Shown here one piece after another: positions 8,387 through 18,600 of a DNA stretch of 64,000 nt. Each line of letters starts with the position of its first letter. Position 1 is the first letter of the stretch. The notes under the pieces are model-generated. The model ran no database searches. It saw nothing but the letters and a program-made list of their open reading frames with translations, and was not told the DNA's origin. Both the position numbers and the translations under genes were made by a program. The stretch comes from Propionibacteriaceae bacterium (GTDB lineage: Bacteria; Actinomycetota; Actinomycetes; Propionibacteriales; Propionibacteriaceae), in NCBI GenBank assembly GCA_009780915.1, contig WQZD01000008.1, positions 1-64,000 of the forward strand, written 5' to 3'.

Positions 8387-8944
8387 CTAGGATGATAGAG
8401 GTAAACAGGTAAGTGCCTTGGCTTGGGCCGCTTTGCCCAGGGCAAGGCACTCGCCCTTCCACGGGATGCTCACCCAATAGTTCTTTACTATGCCTGTGGA
8501 AGTACGCTCCGCAACAAGCAACCAGGTGGGCCTCGACGGCTGAGATGGGCTCAGTTCATTCGTGAGGAAGACGGTCGCCGAATGACGGCCCCACGATGAA
8601 GGATCTGAGTTGGTGACAACGATCCACCATAACTCCCCGGCCTGCAGCCCTTCACTCGCGAACACCACCCACGTCTGCGATTCAGACGCATACGGATAGC
8701 GAGTCGGCTCTCTCAGCCAGGCCATCACGCCCCGCGTCGGAGGCTCACACGTCATGGAGTCTTGGAGGCGCGAATCCACCCCTTCGTTCGCGGGGGCCAC
8801 AGGGGGAGCCGACGACGTAGGTGGCCAAGAGTGCGCCGGCTCAGGTGGGATGACCACCGTTTCGGTGGGCAACGGCGGCGGGACCGGCGCCGTGCATCCC
8901 GCCAGAAAACACACAGACAACACGAGGCCAAACACTCTTCTCAT
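8387..8944 (-). CDS. First gene of the array lipoprotein operon
   Basis: 185 aa. MRRVFGLVLSVCFLAGC with lipobox LAGC, a long Pro/Thr linker, then CEPPTRGVMAWLREPTRY, ASEGLQAGELWWIVV, FLTNELSPSQPSRPTWLLV and a final cysteine in ALTC. It resembles the 4466-4987 protein more than its immediate neighbours. A TAGAGT box (8951-8956) sits 6 nt before the ATG and there is no Shine-Dalgarno sequence, suggesting a leaderless mRNA. The intergenic region shared with the divergent 9086 gene carries repeated TATGCAA elements. Confidence 0.7.
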   Translation of the reverse strand: MRRVFGLVLSVCFLAGCTAPVPPPLPTETVVIPPEPAHSWPPTSSAPPVAPANEGVDSRLQDSMTCEPPTRGVMAWLREPTRYPYASESQTWVVFASEGLQAGELWWIVVTNSDPSSWGRHSATVFLTNELSPSQPSRPTWLLVAERTSTGIVKNYWVSIPWKGECLALGKAAQAKALTCLPLSS

Positions 8945-8993
8945 GGCGACACTCTAGCGAGTCTCCGAATTCATTACCACACACTCTTGCCGC

Positions 8994-9030
8994 TATGCAA
9001 AATCTATGCAAGAATGGCGACAATTGCATA
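8994..9030. promoter_or_regulatory. TATGCAA repeat cluster between divergent operons
   Basis: TATGCAA occurs at 8994-9000 and again at 9005-9011 (11 nt apart, about one helical turn), and its inverted form TTGCATA at 9024-9030. The cluster lies between the lipoprotein operon reading left (start 8944) and the large SGNH/transglycosylase gene reading right (start 9086). It is a plausible operator for coordinated control; no regulator is known. Confidence 0.35.
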
Positions 9031-9085
9031 GTACTTTGCTTGGGGAGGCAAAGACTTCGCAAGGTCAGCGTTGATTGGGGAAGAC

Positions 9086-12000
9086 ATGTCGATTCGCTCA
9101 CAGCATCTCACCAGCACCAGTCTCGTGGCGGTGCTCCTCACAATCACTCTATGCGCCCTGGGCCTTGACGTCCCAGCGGTCGCCGCTCCTGGCCCACTTG
9201 AGACAGCCCCGCCTCCGACGCCAATCGACGCTAGCATCGACACTGACGCGGGCAGCGACGTGGGAAACGCTATCTCGGAGGACCAACGAGACCAGACCCT
9301 GGGCAGAGGGTGGCAAGAAAACAATGACATCGCCTGGACCTTGAGCGGGGACAGCATGCGGTTGCACGTCTTCATATCCCGAATGAGTGAGGGCTACGAA
9401 TGGCGTGAGGTGGCCTCGCTCGGAGTGAGCGCTCTCGAGACGGATCGATGGATCGGCAACGCATGCCTGACCTCCGACGAGCACTCACTGGCTGTGGTCT
9501 ATGCGCCACGCACATTCACCAACGACGAGGCTCTGTTCGCAGGAGGAGCTTTCGCGGCGCTTATCGATGTGGAATCCGGGGAGGTCACTCCCCTCTCTGG
9601 CGGCTACACCTTGTCCTACAGCAATCCGGGTTGCGGCATCGACGACAACGTTGTCCTGTCCCAATTCACCCCCGACGGAAGCACGCATATCATCGAATTC
9701 TCGGCGCAGACCCCTGAACAGAGAGATACCTTCACCGTTCCCCAGATGGTCACCTCCCTCACTGTGACGAGCATCGGTTTGGTTGGAGCCCTGGGGAGTT
9801 CGGTGGTGCAGATCACGGGCGATAACCAGACGCACACCATCCAAGATGCCGGGGGGCTCGTCTTCGACATCTCAGCCACTGAGGACGGTGGTATGGCATA
9901 TCTGCAACACGACGGCACCACATCCCACGCGATGCTCATCTCCGCCCTTGACAGCGCAAACGTGGCGGCGCCCGTCGAACTCGCCTCAGGCCGTCTCGAC
10001 CAGCTAGGCCTGGCACGAGACGCATTGGGCGGGGTGTACCTCACCGGAGAGCCCGATGAAGTCTCGGCAAACCTCCCTCCAGGCGTACACGTACCGCAAG
10101 GAATCCAGCCGCGGAGTCCCATTTCATCTCGAGGCAATCTCTTCCTTCAAAGCACAGACATGCTGGCCAACCCACGAGGAGTCGAGAACTCGACAGGCGA
10201 CACCGCGTCGGTCAAGATCGCCGGAGTCGTCACAACCACCGACACGGATGTCGAATTCACAGTGGCGCCCGCGCAGCCCTTCACACCGGTCGATGCGAAG
10301 CCACTCCCGACACCCGACGACCCACCCATCACCCCACGAAGCGGCTCATCATCCTCTACCGAGAACGCCCACGATCCCATCAGTTCAGATGGGGTCTGTG
10401 CCATCCCTCGCAATGACCCCGCCATCCAGGCATACCAGCCACGTCCAGCCGAAGTAGAGTGGGCGGTCGATCGAGGGGTTCAGCAAACAATCGCCAAAGA
10501 CTTTCCCCTTCTGGCACTCAACGGCGGTGGCCGCGTCCCGGCTCAAGTGATGCTCGGAATTCTCGCCCAGGAATCAAATTTTTGGCAAGCGTCACGATAC
10601 ACCGTCCCCGGCGTGACTGGTGACCCCTTGATCGCGAACTACTACGGCATGGACTCCTCCAACGAGGCAGAGGACGCCTGGTGGCAGATCAACTACAACA
10701 ACGCCGACTGCGGTTACGGCATCGCCCAAGTAACCGATGGCATGCGCACTGGTGAGATGTCATACGCTTTGCAACGATTGATCGCCACTGACTATCAAGC
10801 AAACATTGCCCGAGGGTTGCAGATTCTGGTGGGAAAGTGGAATCAGACACGAGCTGCTGGTCTCATCATTAACGACGGCGATCCGCAGTTCATCGAAAAC
10901 TGGTTCTATGCACTGTGGGCATACAATAGCGGTTTTTACGAGAGGAACGCCGTCAACCCCGGGGAACCCTGGGGCGTGGGCTGGAGCAACAACCCCATCA
11001 ACTCGCAGTACCCGGCCAACCGTCACTCGTTCCTCGACAACTCACCCCAGGACGCAGCGCACCCGCAGGACTGGCCATACCCAGAGAAGGTGCTCGGATT
11101 CGCAGCCAACTCGGTCGAACTTCTGGATTCCGTCGACCAAGGCCCCCTTGGTGACACATTCAACTATGAAATTGCCTTCACACCCTCCTGGTGGGCAGCG
11201 AGTGATAACGCTGACGGCACTCTCAACCGCAGCAATGTGCGGCCTCCGATCGATCTCTTCTGCAATGACACAAACGAATGCAACCCTCTTTCTCCGGCGG
11301 CACCGTGCACCCGCTCAGACGACAAATGCTGGTTCCATGTGCCCGCCATGTGGAAGGATGATTGCAGTGGCAAGTGCGGGTACGAGTACCTCACTTATGC
11401 CCTGCCAAAACCCAAGCCTGCCGCAGCGAATAGCTATCCACCCAATTGTTCAAAGACAGGGCTTCCACCTGGAGCCCTCATTGTGGACGATCTGCCCAAT
11501 GGAACCAAACCAATCCGTTCCGACTGCACAGCGGTTGCCACATCAGGCAGCTTCCAGTTCACCTTCGCCGATGACACCGCCCACAAGTTCCCGGCGAAGA
11601 TCGATCTTCATCAACTCGGCTCAGGATTCAACGGTCACTTCTATTTCTCACACACGAGAGTCCCAGGAAGCACAGAAGCATTCACTGGAGCCCTGGACAT
11701 CACGGGCACATGGACCCTCGGCCAACCCCTACACAGCTGGGCACAGGTTTACGTCCACATGCCCAGCCATGGCGCATGGCTCCAACAGGCGAGCTACACC
11801 ATTGACACAGGGCTGAAGCAAGTAACTAGATCAGTCAACCAACAGAACTACGCCAATGTCTGGGTGTCGCTCGGAACTCTCGAATTCTCAGGAACACCGT
11901 CCATCACCCTCTCGAACAACACTGCGCGATACAGCGAGCAACCCCTAGCAGACGCCCTCTCGGGAGAAGACGACATCGCATGGGACGCAGTAGCCTTCGT

Positions 12001-13408
12001 CCCCCTACAGCAGAAGCCAAGCGACTTCATCGTCGCTCTCGGCGACTCCTATTCATCCGGCGAAGGAACGTCCCCACACGATGGAAGTGGATTCCTCCGC
12101 GGAAGCGACCATGACGGGATCGACCAAGCCGACACCACCGACCACGACAAAGACCCCATCCACCGCAATGCCTGCCATCGCTCGCTCAATGCGTGGCCCT
12201 ATGGAATTGACCCGCCAGGCATACCCGGCACCGACACCGCCCGTATCCTCGCGGGTGCATTCGATCCCCGACTCGACTTCCAACTCCTTGCATGCTCCGG
12301 AGCAACCACTAACAATATCTTGCCAAGCACCGATTCCAGTGCCAAGCAACAGTACGGGGAACTGACTCAACTCGACCGAGGCTTCCTTGACGAAAACACC
12401 ACACTCGTGACGCTCACTATCGGGGGAAACGATCTCGGTTTTGCACCTATCATTCGTGGATGTCTAATGCATGATGCCCTACTCCAAATTACCGAGGCCA
12501 TTGCTGGGGGCCTCATCGAGGAACTGGCATCCACATCTAGTTGCATCGATGAGCCCGCAAGCCAAGACGTCTTCTCCGGGACGCTCGGCGAGATGGCCCA
12601 AGAGCACCTGTCCACATTAGCCGGATATGTCACCTCCGTCCTCCAGGAAGTGCACTCACGAGCACCGAACGCCCGCGTGCTTCTCCTAGGCTATCCCTCC
12701 CTATTCGAACAACCCACCCCTTGCATGCATATCAACACTGCCAGTAGGGGCTGGCTGAACAGCGTGACAGACCAATTGAACTCAGAACTCACAAAAGCGG
12801 CATTATTTGCAGGGTCTTACGTTACATACCAGAATCCACAGTATCTATTCCATGGGCGGAATCTATGCTCACCCAACGCGGCCATCAATGATCTTGTCTT
12901 CTGGCTAACCCCTGGCGACAAACCACTGTCAATACCCACGCCACTAGGCCTGACGCTCGACTTGCGAGTGATGTCGGCCCAAACTGCACATCCGAACACC
13001 GCTGGCGCGAAGTTGTATTCGGATGTTGCCAACTTCGCACTCTCATCAAGCCGATTCTACCTGCAAGGAACCCTGGTAGGTGGAGTGACAACTACATACT
13101 ATGACACATTCCGATTGCATGATGGTGGACCGATCTCGCTCAACATAAGCGCCTTCAGCCAATGTGGACAAGAGATTCGTGTCGGTTTACGACGAGACGA
13201 TGTGCAACGAAGTGGCGTCTACGGAGAGCAGGACACCGCTTCGCTCTCGTGGACTCAACCCAATGGCATGCAAACCTTCACATGGATCGACTCACCTGAG
13301 GACACCCCTCTTCTCCCCTCAGGCTACTATGCCGTGAATGCGCGCCTCACAACTGCATGTCCTGGAGGAGCGTCCCAACCCTGGTCCGGGCAGCTCTTTC
13401 TTCAGTGA
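9086..13408 (+). CDS. Secreted multidomain lytic-transglycosylase-like / golvesin-like / SGNH (GDSL) hydrolase
   Basis: 1440 aa. Start ATG 9086 (GGGGA 5-6 nt upstream) rather than the in-frame TTG at 9071. A Sec signal peptide ends near AVAA (residue about 33). Residues 60-400 look like a beta-propeller or similar beta region. Residues about 470-590 resemble a transglycosylase-SLT domain, with the probable catalytic glutamate in ILAQESNFW and CGYGIAQVTDGM. A Cys-rich segment follows (about 705-790), then a golvesin/Xly-type carbohydrate-binding-like domain (about 850-970; SWAQVYVHMPSHG, WVSLGTLEFSG). Residues about 978-1330 are an SGNH hydrolase: block I ALGDSYSSGEGT, block III IGGNDLGF, block V HPNTAGAKLYSDV. 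A beta-rich tail ends the protein. It probably cleaves glycan strands and removes an ester (for example an acyl group) from wall or extracellular polysaccharide; the substrate is inferred. It heads an operon with three exported proteins. Confidence 0.75.
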   Translation: MSIRSQHLTSTSLVAVLLTITLCALGLDVPAVAAPGPLETAPPPTPIDASIDTDAGSDVGNAISEDQRDQTLGRGWQENNDIAWTLSGDSMRLHVFISRMSEGYEWREVASLGVSALETDRWIGNACLTSDEHSLAVVYAPRTFTNDEALFAGGAFAALIDVESGEVTPLSGGYTLSYSNPGCGIDDNVVLSQFTPDGSTHIIEFSAQTPEQRDTFTVPQMVTSLTVTSIGLVGALGSSVVQITGDNQTHTIQDAGGLVFDISATEDGGMAYLQHDGTTSHAMLISALDSANVAAPVELASGRLDQLGLARDALGGVYLTGEPDEVSANLPPGVHVPQGIQPRSPISSRGNLFLQSTDMLANPRGVENSTGDTASVKIAGVVTTTDTDVEFTVAPAQPFTPVDAKPLPTPDDPPITPRSGSSSSTENAHDPISSDGVCAIPRNDPAIQAYQPRPAEVEWAVDRGVQQTIAKDFPLLALNGGGRVPAQVMLGILAQESNFWQASRYTVPGVTGDPLIANYYGMDSSNEAEDAWWQINYNNADCGYGIAQVTDGMRTGEMSYALQRLIATDYQANIARGLQILVGKWNQTRAAGLIINDGDPQFIENWFYALWAYNSGFYERNAVNPGEPWGVGWSNNPINSQYPANRHSFLDNSPQDAAHPQDWPYPEKVLGFAANSVELLDSVDQGPLGDTFNYEIAFTPSWWAASDNADGTLNRSNVRPPIDLFCNDTNECNPLSPAAPCTRSDDKCWFHVPAMWKDDCSGKCGYEYLTYALPKPKPAAANSYPPNCSKTGLPPGALIVDDLPNGTKPIRSDCTAVATSGSFQFTFADDTAHKFPAKIDLHQLGSGFNGHFYFSHTRVPGSTEAFTGALDITGTWTLGQPLHSWAQVYVHMPSHGAWLQQASYTIDTGLKQVTRSVNQQNYANVWVSLGTLEFSGTPSITLSNNTARYSEQPLADALSGEDDIAWDAVAFVPLQQKPSDFIVALGDSYSSGEGTSPHDGSGFLRGSDHDGIDQADTTDHDKDPIHRNACHRSLNAWPYGIDPPGIPGTDTARILAGAFDPRLDFQLLACSGATTNNILPSTDSSAKQQYGELTQLDRGFLDENTTLVTLTIGGNDLGFAPIIRGCLMHDALLQITEAIAGGLIEELASTSSCIDEPASQDVFSGTLGEMAQEHLSTLAGYVTSVLQEVHSRAPNARVLLLGYPSLFEQPTPCMHINTASRGWLNSVTDQLNSELTKAALFAGSYVTYQNPQYLFHGRNLCSPNAAINDLVFWLTPGDKPLSIPTPLGLTLDLRVMSAQTAHPNTAGAKLYSDVANFALSSSRFYLQGTLVGGVTTTYYDTFRLHDGGPISLNISAFSQCGQEIRVGLRRDDVQRSGVYGEQDTASLSWTQPNGMQTFTWIDSPEDTPLLPSGYYAVNARLTTACPGGASQPWSGQLFLQ

Positions 13409-13418
13409 AAGGACGGAA

Positions 13419-14066
13419 ATGAAACCACCCATTTTGACGCAACTGTTAGTTCTGGCAGTAGCGACATGCGTATTGTCTTCATGCGGGGCGCTGAAGCCAA
13501 CTGCCGGTGCTGAGGCGCGGGATTCGGACGAGCGTGGAATAGCAATTGACCTAGACTACATGGCGAAGGCTTTCGGTAGACAGGAATTGGCCGAACCCCC
13601 TGGCGGTTTGACGGCAGATCCAACGTCATCGCTATTCGGGTCAATTCCGTACTATCCCTTCACCGCGACTCAACCTGACCGCCCCACACCGCCGCCAGAG
13701 TGGGAGCTCAGACCCTATGCGACCTATCCTCCGCCGAGCGATCTCCTTTTCGATCTCATCCCAGGGACGACCTCGTCCACAGTCCATCTCTTCGTGAGGT
13801 CAGCAGCGTGCGTTGCGCATGGCCTTGACGAAGCCCAATTAACCCTGTTTGGCTGCGGGGCATTAACCATTACCTACGACACACGTATCGTCTCCCTCGC
13901 CGATGTCGACTGCCCAGCCTGGCTGGAGAAGGACTACACCTCATCAAGCAGCAGGACAGCCTCCCTTGTTGAGATCGCCACTGCGAGGCATGGCGGTGTG
14001 GAGTGGTACATCCCCCCTGACAGTCCCGCAACCCAGCAGCCACTCTCTCCGTCGTCAGGAGGATGA
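13419..14066 (+). CDS. Lipoprotein in the SGNH-hydrolase operon
   Basis: 215 aa, starting 10 nt after the upstream stop with ribosome-binding site AAAGGACG. Signal sequence with lipobox LSSC. The soluble part contains LTLFGCGALTITYDTR and DCPAWLEKDY, matching LYSCARMTVTIENR and IPCPLWLKYE in the third gene of the operon (14811-15485), so the two are diverged paralogs with a conserved cysteine pair. The family is unknown to me. Co-transcription suggests a partner or accessory role for the large secreted hydrolase. Confidence 0.65.
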   Translation: MKPPILTQLLVLAVATCVLSSCGALKPTAGAEARDSDERGIAIDLDYMAKAFGRQELAEPPGGLTADPTSSLFGSIPYYPFTATQPDRPTPPPEWELRPYATYPPPSDLLFDLIPGTTSSTVHLFVRSAACVAHGLDEAQLTLFGCGALTITYDTRIVSLADVDCPAWLEKDYTSSSSRTASLVEIATARHGGVEWYIPPDSPATQQPLSPSSGG

Positions 14067-14173
14067 AGCACTATGCCCATGGAGGCACAAGCATGGGTAG
14101 CTGGCCGCGCCACGACAGCCTACGGTCCATCCACCCCCGCCACCTTGACCCACGTACTGGAGGATGACAACTC

Positions 14174-14737
14174 ATGACCACCCACATCAGAAGCATAGTG
14201 GCAGCCCTAATGCTCGTTTCTTCGAGCATGCTCGCCTTCACAGGTTGCACAGCATCACGTGAACCCACTGAACCAATTACCCCCCCGGATCCCCCGTCCC
14301 AGTCGTTTTCAACCACGGAGAAGATCGGAACCTTCGGGACTTACTCCGACTTTAGAGATATCTACACAAGGACTACCGTCGAACTTTCCGACTCGCTCCC
14401 CCCTGGATACCGCTTTCCATCTGAGCCCGCTGGAGACTGGGACCGCGACGGAAGTTTTGAATCTGGCGTCGGGGAAATGCAGGCAGCTTTTTACTGGCAG
14501 TGCGCCTGGGAGAAGGCGTACACACGCGCTGCCGCCTCCCACGACACGGCCACGATGACCGAAGCACTCGACCAACTAGTGGCCTGGACTCATCTACCCA
14601 TGGTAACCGCCCATATCGATGAGGACTCGCTCCAGAGATGGACTGCCAAGTTGATCACCCCTGCTCGCATGGGCGACGACACCGCACTCGTGAACTATTC
14701 CACGACCTGCAACGCCACGGAGCAGCCCGTGTCTTAA
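14174..14737 (+). CDS. Lipoprotein of unknown function
   Basis: 187 aa with ribosome-binding site GGAGGATG 7 nt before the ATG. Signal sequence with lipobox FTGC, a Pro-rich linker, then a mostly helical domain with two further cysteines (FYWQCAWEKAYTRAA and a late STTC). It differs from both flanking proteins. The stretch GDWDRDGSFESGVGEMQAAF is acidic. It lies in the same direction and close to its neighbours (107 and 73 nt gaps), so it is probably part of the same operon. No family recognised. Confidence 0.6.
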   Translation: MTTHIRSIVAALMLVSSSMLAFTGCTASREPTEPITPPDPPSQSFSTTEKIGTFGTYSDFRDIYTRTTVELSDSLPPGYRFPSEPAGDWDRDGSFESGVGEMQAAFYWQCAWEKAYTRAAASHDTATMTEALDQLVAWTHLPMVTAHIDEDSLQRWTAKLITPARMGDDTALVNYSTTCNATEQPVS

Positions 14738-14810
14738 GACGCGACCCTCGCGGTGACACACTCCATCTGCGGCCCCCGCCCCCAGCACACCCACCAAAAC
14801 AGGAGCAACC

Positions 14811-15485
14811 ATGAAGAGATACCGTCCATTAATTGTGCTAGCCTGCGGCATAGTGGTGGTTTCGCTGTTCATCACCATATATCAGCTCACTCCGCTCGCC
14901 AGTTACCTGCCAAACTCATCCACCTCGGCACGAGGGTCGGCTGAACGGACGATGGTGGATAGCATTACTCCACTAGGAACATTTTTTGGCAGAAGCAGCG
15001 TGTTTTACCCCCACGAAGACCTCGCGCCTGAATCCTTGGACGGTCGTTCCTATCAGTACTACGCTGCCTTTGATGACCCTGAGGCCGGTTCAGCGACCCC
15101 CCCCTTCAAGTGGAACTTCACCAGACTCCTCACCTCCAGCAACAATCATGTCCTACTACATAACTTGATTGTCACAGACTCGTCGACATCCGTCGACATG
15201 TTTGTCTATGCTTCAGTCTCAAAACCCAGCCTTCTGTCAGCAAATGACACGGTAGTCTCGCTCTATAGTTGCGCACGAATGACTGTCACCATCGAAAACC
15301 GCACAGCTTCCATCACCACCATCCCGTGCCCCCTCTGGCTCAAGTACGAGATGTCAGAGTATGGGTACCAGAATGTTCCCCTGCCCCCGATCATGAAAAA
15401 GCATCATGCCGACCCCCAGTGGTCACTCCACACGCGACGACAGGGCGCGGGAAAGACGCCGTGGGGGGATGACCCACACCCCTGA
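14811..15485 (+). CDS. Membrane-anchored paralog of the 13419-14066 lipoprotein
   Basis: 224 aa, ribosome-binding site GGAG 7 nt upstream. The N-terminus (MKRYRPLIVLACGIVVVSLF) is a signal anchor rather than a clear lipobox; a cysteine at about residue 12 lies inside the helix. The extracellular part shares with the first lipoprotein of the operon the block [VL][ST]L[YF].C..[LM]T[IV] and [ID][PD]CP.WL. The basic C-terminus (MKKHHADPQW onwards) is specific to this copy. Function unknown; the context is the envelope hydrolase operon. Confidence 0.6.
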   Translation: MKRYRPLIVLACGIVVVSLFITIYQLTPLASYLPNSSTSARGSAERTMVDSITPLGTFFGRSSVFYPHEDLAPESLDGRSYQYYAAFDDPEAGSATPPFKWNFTRLLTSSNNHVLLHNLIVTDSSTSVDMFVYASVSKPSLLSANDTVVSLYSCARMTVTIENRTASITTIPCPLWLKYEMSEYGYQNVPLPPIMKKHHADPQWSLHTRRQGAGKTPWGDDPHP

Positions 15486-15671
15486 ATCACTACGAATCTG
15501 TGTGCGGAAATCCTAATTCGATGACTTGCCCGCCTGCGCGAAAGCGATTAACCTGTTATCTATATTTTCGGTGAGTGGTGTCTCCTCAGGGACTTCGCAT
15601 CCGCGTCGAAAACGGGGCGACCTTTGGGCAGAGACCGCGAGGCGGCGGTAGTCATGTAAGGGGTCCCAATC

Positions 15672-18600
15672 ATGTCATCTGGTGTTCATTCCAGCCATCC
15701 CGTTCCGGCGACAGAAATACTTCGAGGCGGCCACAGGCGCAAAGTCGCGTCACTCATAGCCGTCGTCGCGTTAGCCCTCGGCGGCGGCCTCATCGGACAG
15801 GTGGCGTCCGCGCCGGTCGTCCAGGCCGCATCTGGCGACAGCCAAACGGGCAACATCTGGGCTCAGATGAACGCGTCCGGTGGCAACTTCACCGGGTGGT
15901 ACCAAGCGCAGAACTACCTGACGAAGCCGCTGCCCGTCAATCGCGACACCTTGTACACAGCCAGCTACTACTACGGCGTCGGCTCCTTGCCGACCAACGC
16001 GTCCGGGCAGGTCTCCAGCGCCAGGATAACCACGTACGGGCAGGCGTCCTACGGCGGCAGCGCCACGTCGACGCCGCCGGACGCCACCGGCGCCGCAGCC
16101 GGTGGCGGCCTCTGGACAAGCTCCATGGCCGTCGACGCCAACAGCAAGGGCGCCCGCTCCAACGCCTACGCGTACCTATGGGGGTACACGAGCGACATCA
16201 CGAACCAGGTGGTGACGGCCCTTCGCACCAGCGGCGTCACGAACATCCCGTCGACGATCAAAGACGGCATCAACACGAGCAATCCGACGGTCGCGGCTCT
16301 GTACCGCGTCGCGGACAATCAGACCACCTCGCAGTACTCCATCGTGCCTCTGCCGACATTCTTCGGCGAGACGTACAACAACCCATCGCTGTTCAACTAC
16401 TGGTCTGGCGGCGAGGTGAACCAGCAGACCGGCGAGATCATGTTCGGCGGCGGCGAGCTGACCTGCCTGGCGTACTTCCCCATGATGAAGTTCAACCCCG
16501 CCAACGGCGACTACAACTTCTCGGGCAACATGAAGCCGGCGTCAAGCGCAGACAACATTTTCGGCACCACCATGTCGTCGTGCGGCTACTACAGCAGCTA
16601 CGTCGCCTCTGACATGGCCCTCGACGCCAACGGGAACGCCTACCTGATCGTCTCGTCGACGGCGGCCGCACCGACGTTCGGCGTGTCGGCCAACGCCGGC
16701 ACCTACTGGCTGGTGCGCGTCACCCCCGGTGCGGACGATGGCAGCACGCCATGGACGTACGAGCTTGTGACCCCGCTGAGCAACGCCTCGGGCAACTCGC
16801 CCCGGTTCACGGGATATGGCATCTGGGGCCTGGCCTTCTACAACGGGTCGCTGTACGCGGCCAGCGCGTCGGGCATGGACCTCGCGCGCATCAACCCGAT
16901 GTCCGGGCAGGTGTACAACGTGCCGGGCAACTCCGGATACACGTCGTTCAGCCTGGCGAACGTCACCACGACACAGAACCTGCTTCCGCCGTTCCTGACA
17001 ACAACCCCGATCGCCACACCGTACGACTTCGCGTCCGGCCAGACGGCCTTCGTGGTCCAAGGCACCGTCACCGACGACGCGTCTGGCGAGCCGCTGCCTG
17101 GCGAGAAGGTGGCCATCTACATGGAAGATCCGAACAATGGCGGCGCCTGGACGTTCGAGGGATACCGAATCACCAACACCGAGGGCCACTACTCGTTCCT
17201 CGTGGCTGGAAACGGCCAGTACGTCGTGCGCCTGGTCAATCCGACGGTGAACGGCATCGCCGCCTGGCAGACGTCGGCTTCCGTCAACGGCGTCACCAAC
17301 ATCGTGACGGCGCAGTGCCAGGCAGGCGGGGTGAACGGCGCCGGCGGGGTGATCGCGTCGACGAGCGGGACCACCAGCGGCGCCTGCGACGGCGCGCAGA
17401 CCGTCGGATACACGGACCCAGCGATGCCGGCGAACCTGCTGACGGCGGCGGGCTCCGACACATCGACGCAGCCGAGCGCCATGGCGATGTACGCCACGGT
17501 CGACATCAGCACAGACGACGAGGTGGCGACGGCCGACTTCGGCGTGACGGCCATTCCCGACCCGACCAAGTCGACGCTGACACTGTCTGCGGCCTCCGCG
17601 CAGGTCGGCGCGAACATCACCGCGACGGCCCGCATCGTCGACTCGAACAACACGCCGCTGGCAGGGATCACGGTCACGTTCACGAGCGCTTCCGGCGACA
17701 CCACGATCACGGGCGCCAACGGTGGCAGCACGTGCACGACAGGCGCAGACGGCACGTGCACCGCGACGGTGACCTCGTCGAAGGCCGGCGCCTACACGGC
17801 AGAGGTGCACGCCACAGTCCAGGTCGGCTCGAGCGCCGTCGACATCAAGAACTCGCCGGCCGACGTCGCGTTCACCGTGGGGCCGCCGGTGGCCGGACCG
17901 TACGGCCCGTGCAGCGACGGACGACAGGGCACAGGCGTGTACGCCACCCCGACCACCGTGCAGGTCGGCGGCGTCTCCACCGTCACCGGGCTGGTGACCG
18001 ACGCGCAGTGCGACCCGGTGTCGGGTGCTCAGGTGACGCTGACCTTCGTGTCTGGCGGCGCCAACACGCTGACCATCGCGGCCACGGACGGCACGTCCAC
18101 CGCCACGCCCACCACGCTGACCGGCGTGACCGGCGCGGACGGCACGATCAAGGGCACCGTCTCGTCGCCGGCGGACGACACCGTCGCCATCACGGGCGCG
18201 TTCACCAACACGACGCCCGCCGCGTCCGGCGGCATGGGGTCCGCCAGCGTGACGTTCGAGGCCGGTTCGTTCAGCGGCTCGGAGTCGACGCTGACCGTCA
18301 GCCCCGTGGTCGACACAGGCGACCCGAGCACGTGGGTCGACGTCGGCGGCAGCTACACGGCCACGCTGTACGCGACCGATTCCGTGGGCACACCCATCGA
18401 CAACCTGAATGTCAGCCAGATCGCGTTCACCCCGTCCGACCCAAGCGTCCAGGTGTCGTCCCCGGTGGTCAACGCCGGCGGCGGCACGTACACCGTCACG
18501 CTGACTGGCACCAAAGCCGGCGGCAGCTACACGGTGTCTGTGGCGGACAAGGGTGTGGCGGTCGTGGACTCCGGCGGCGCGACCGTCGCCGCCCCCATCC

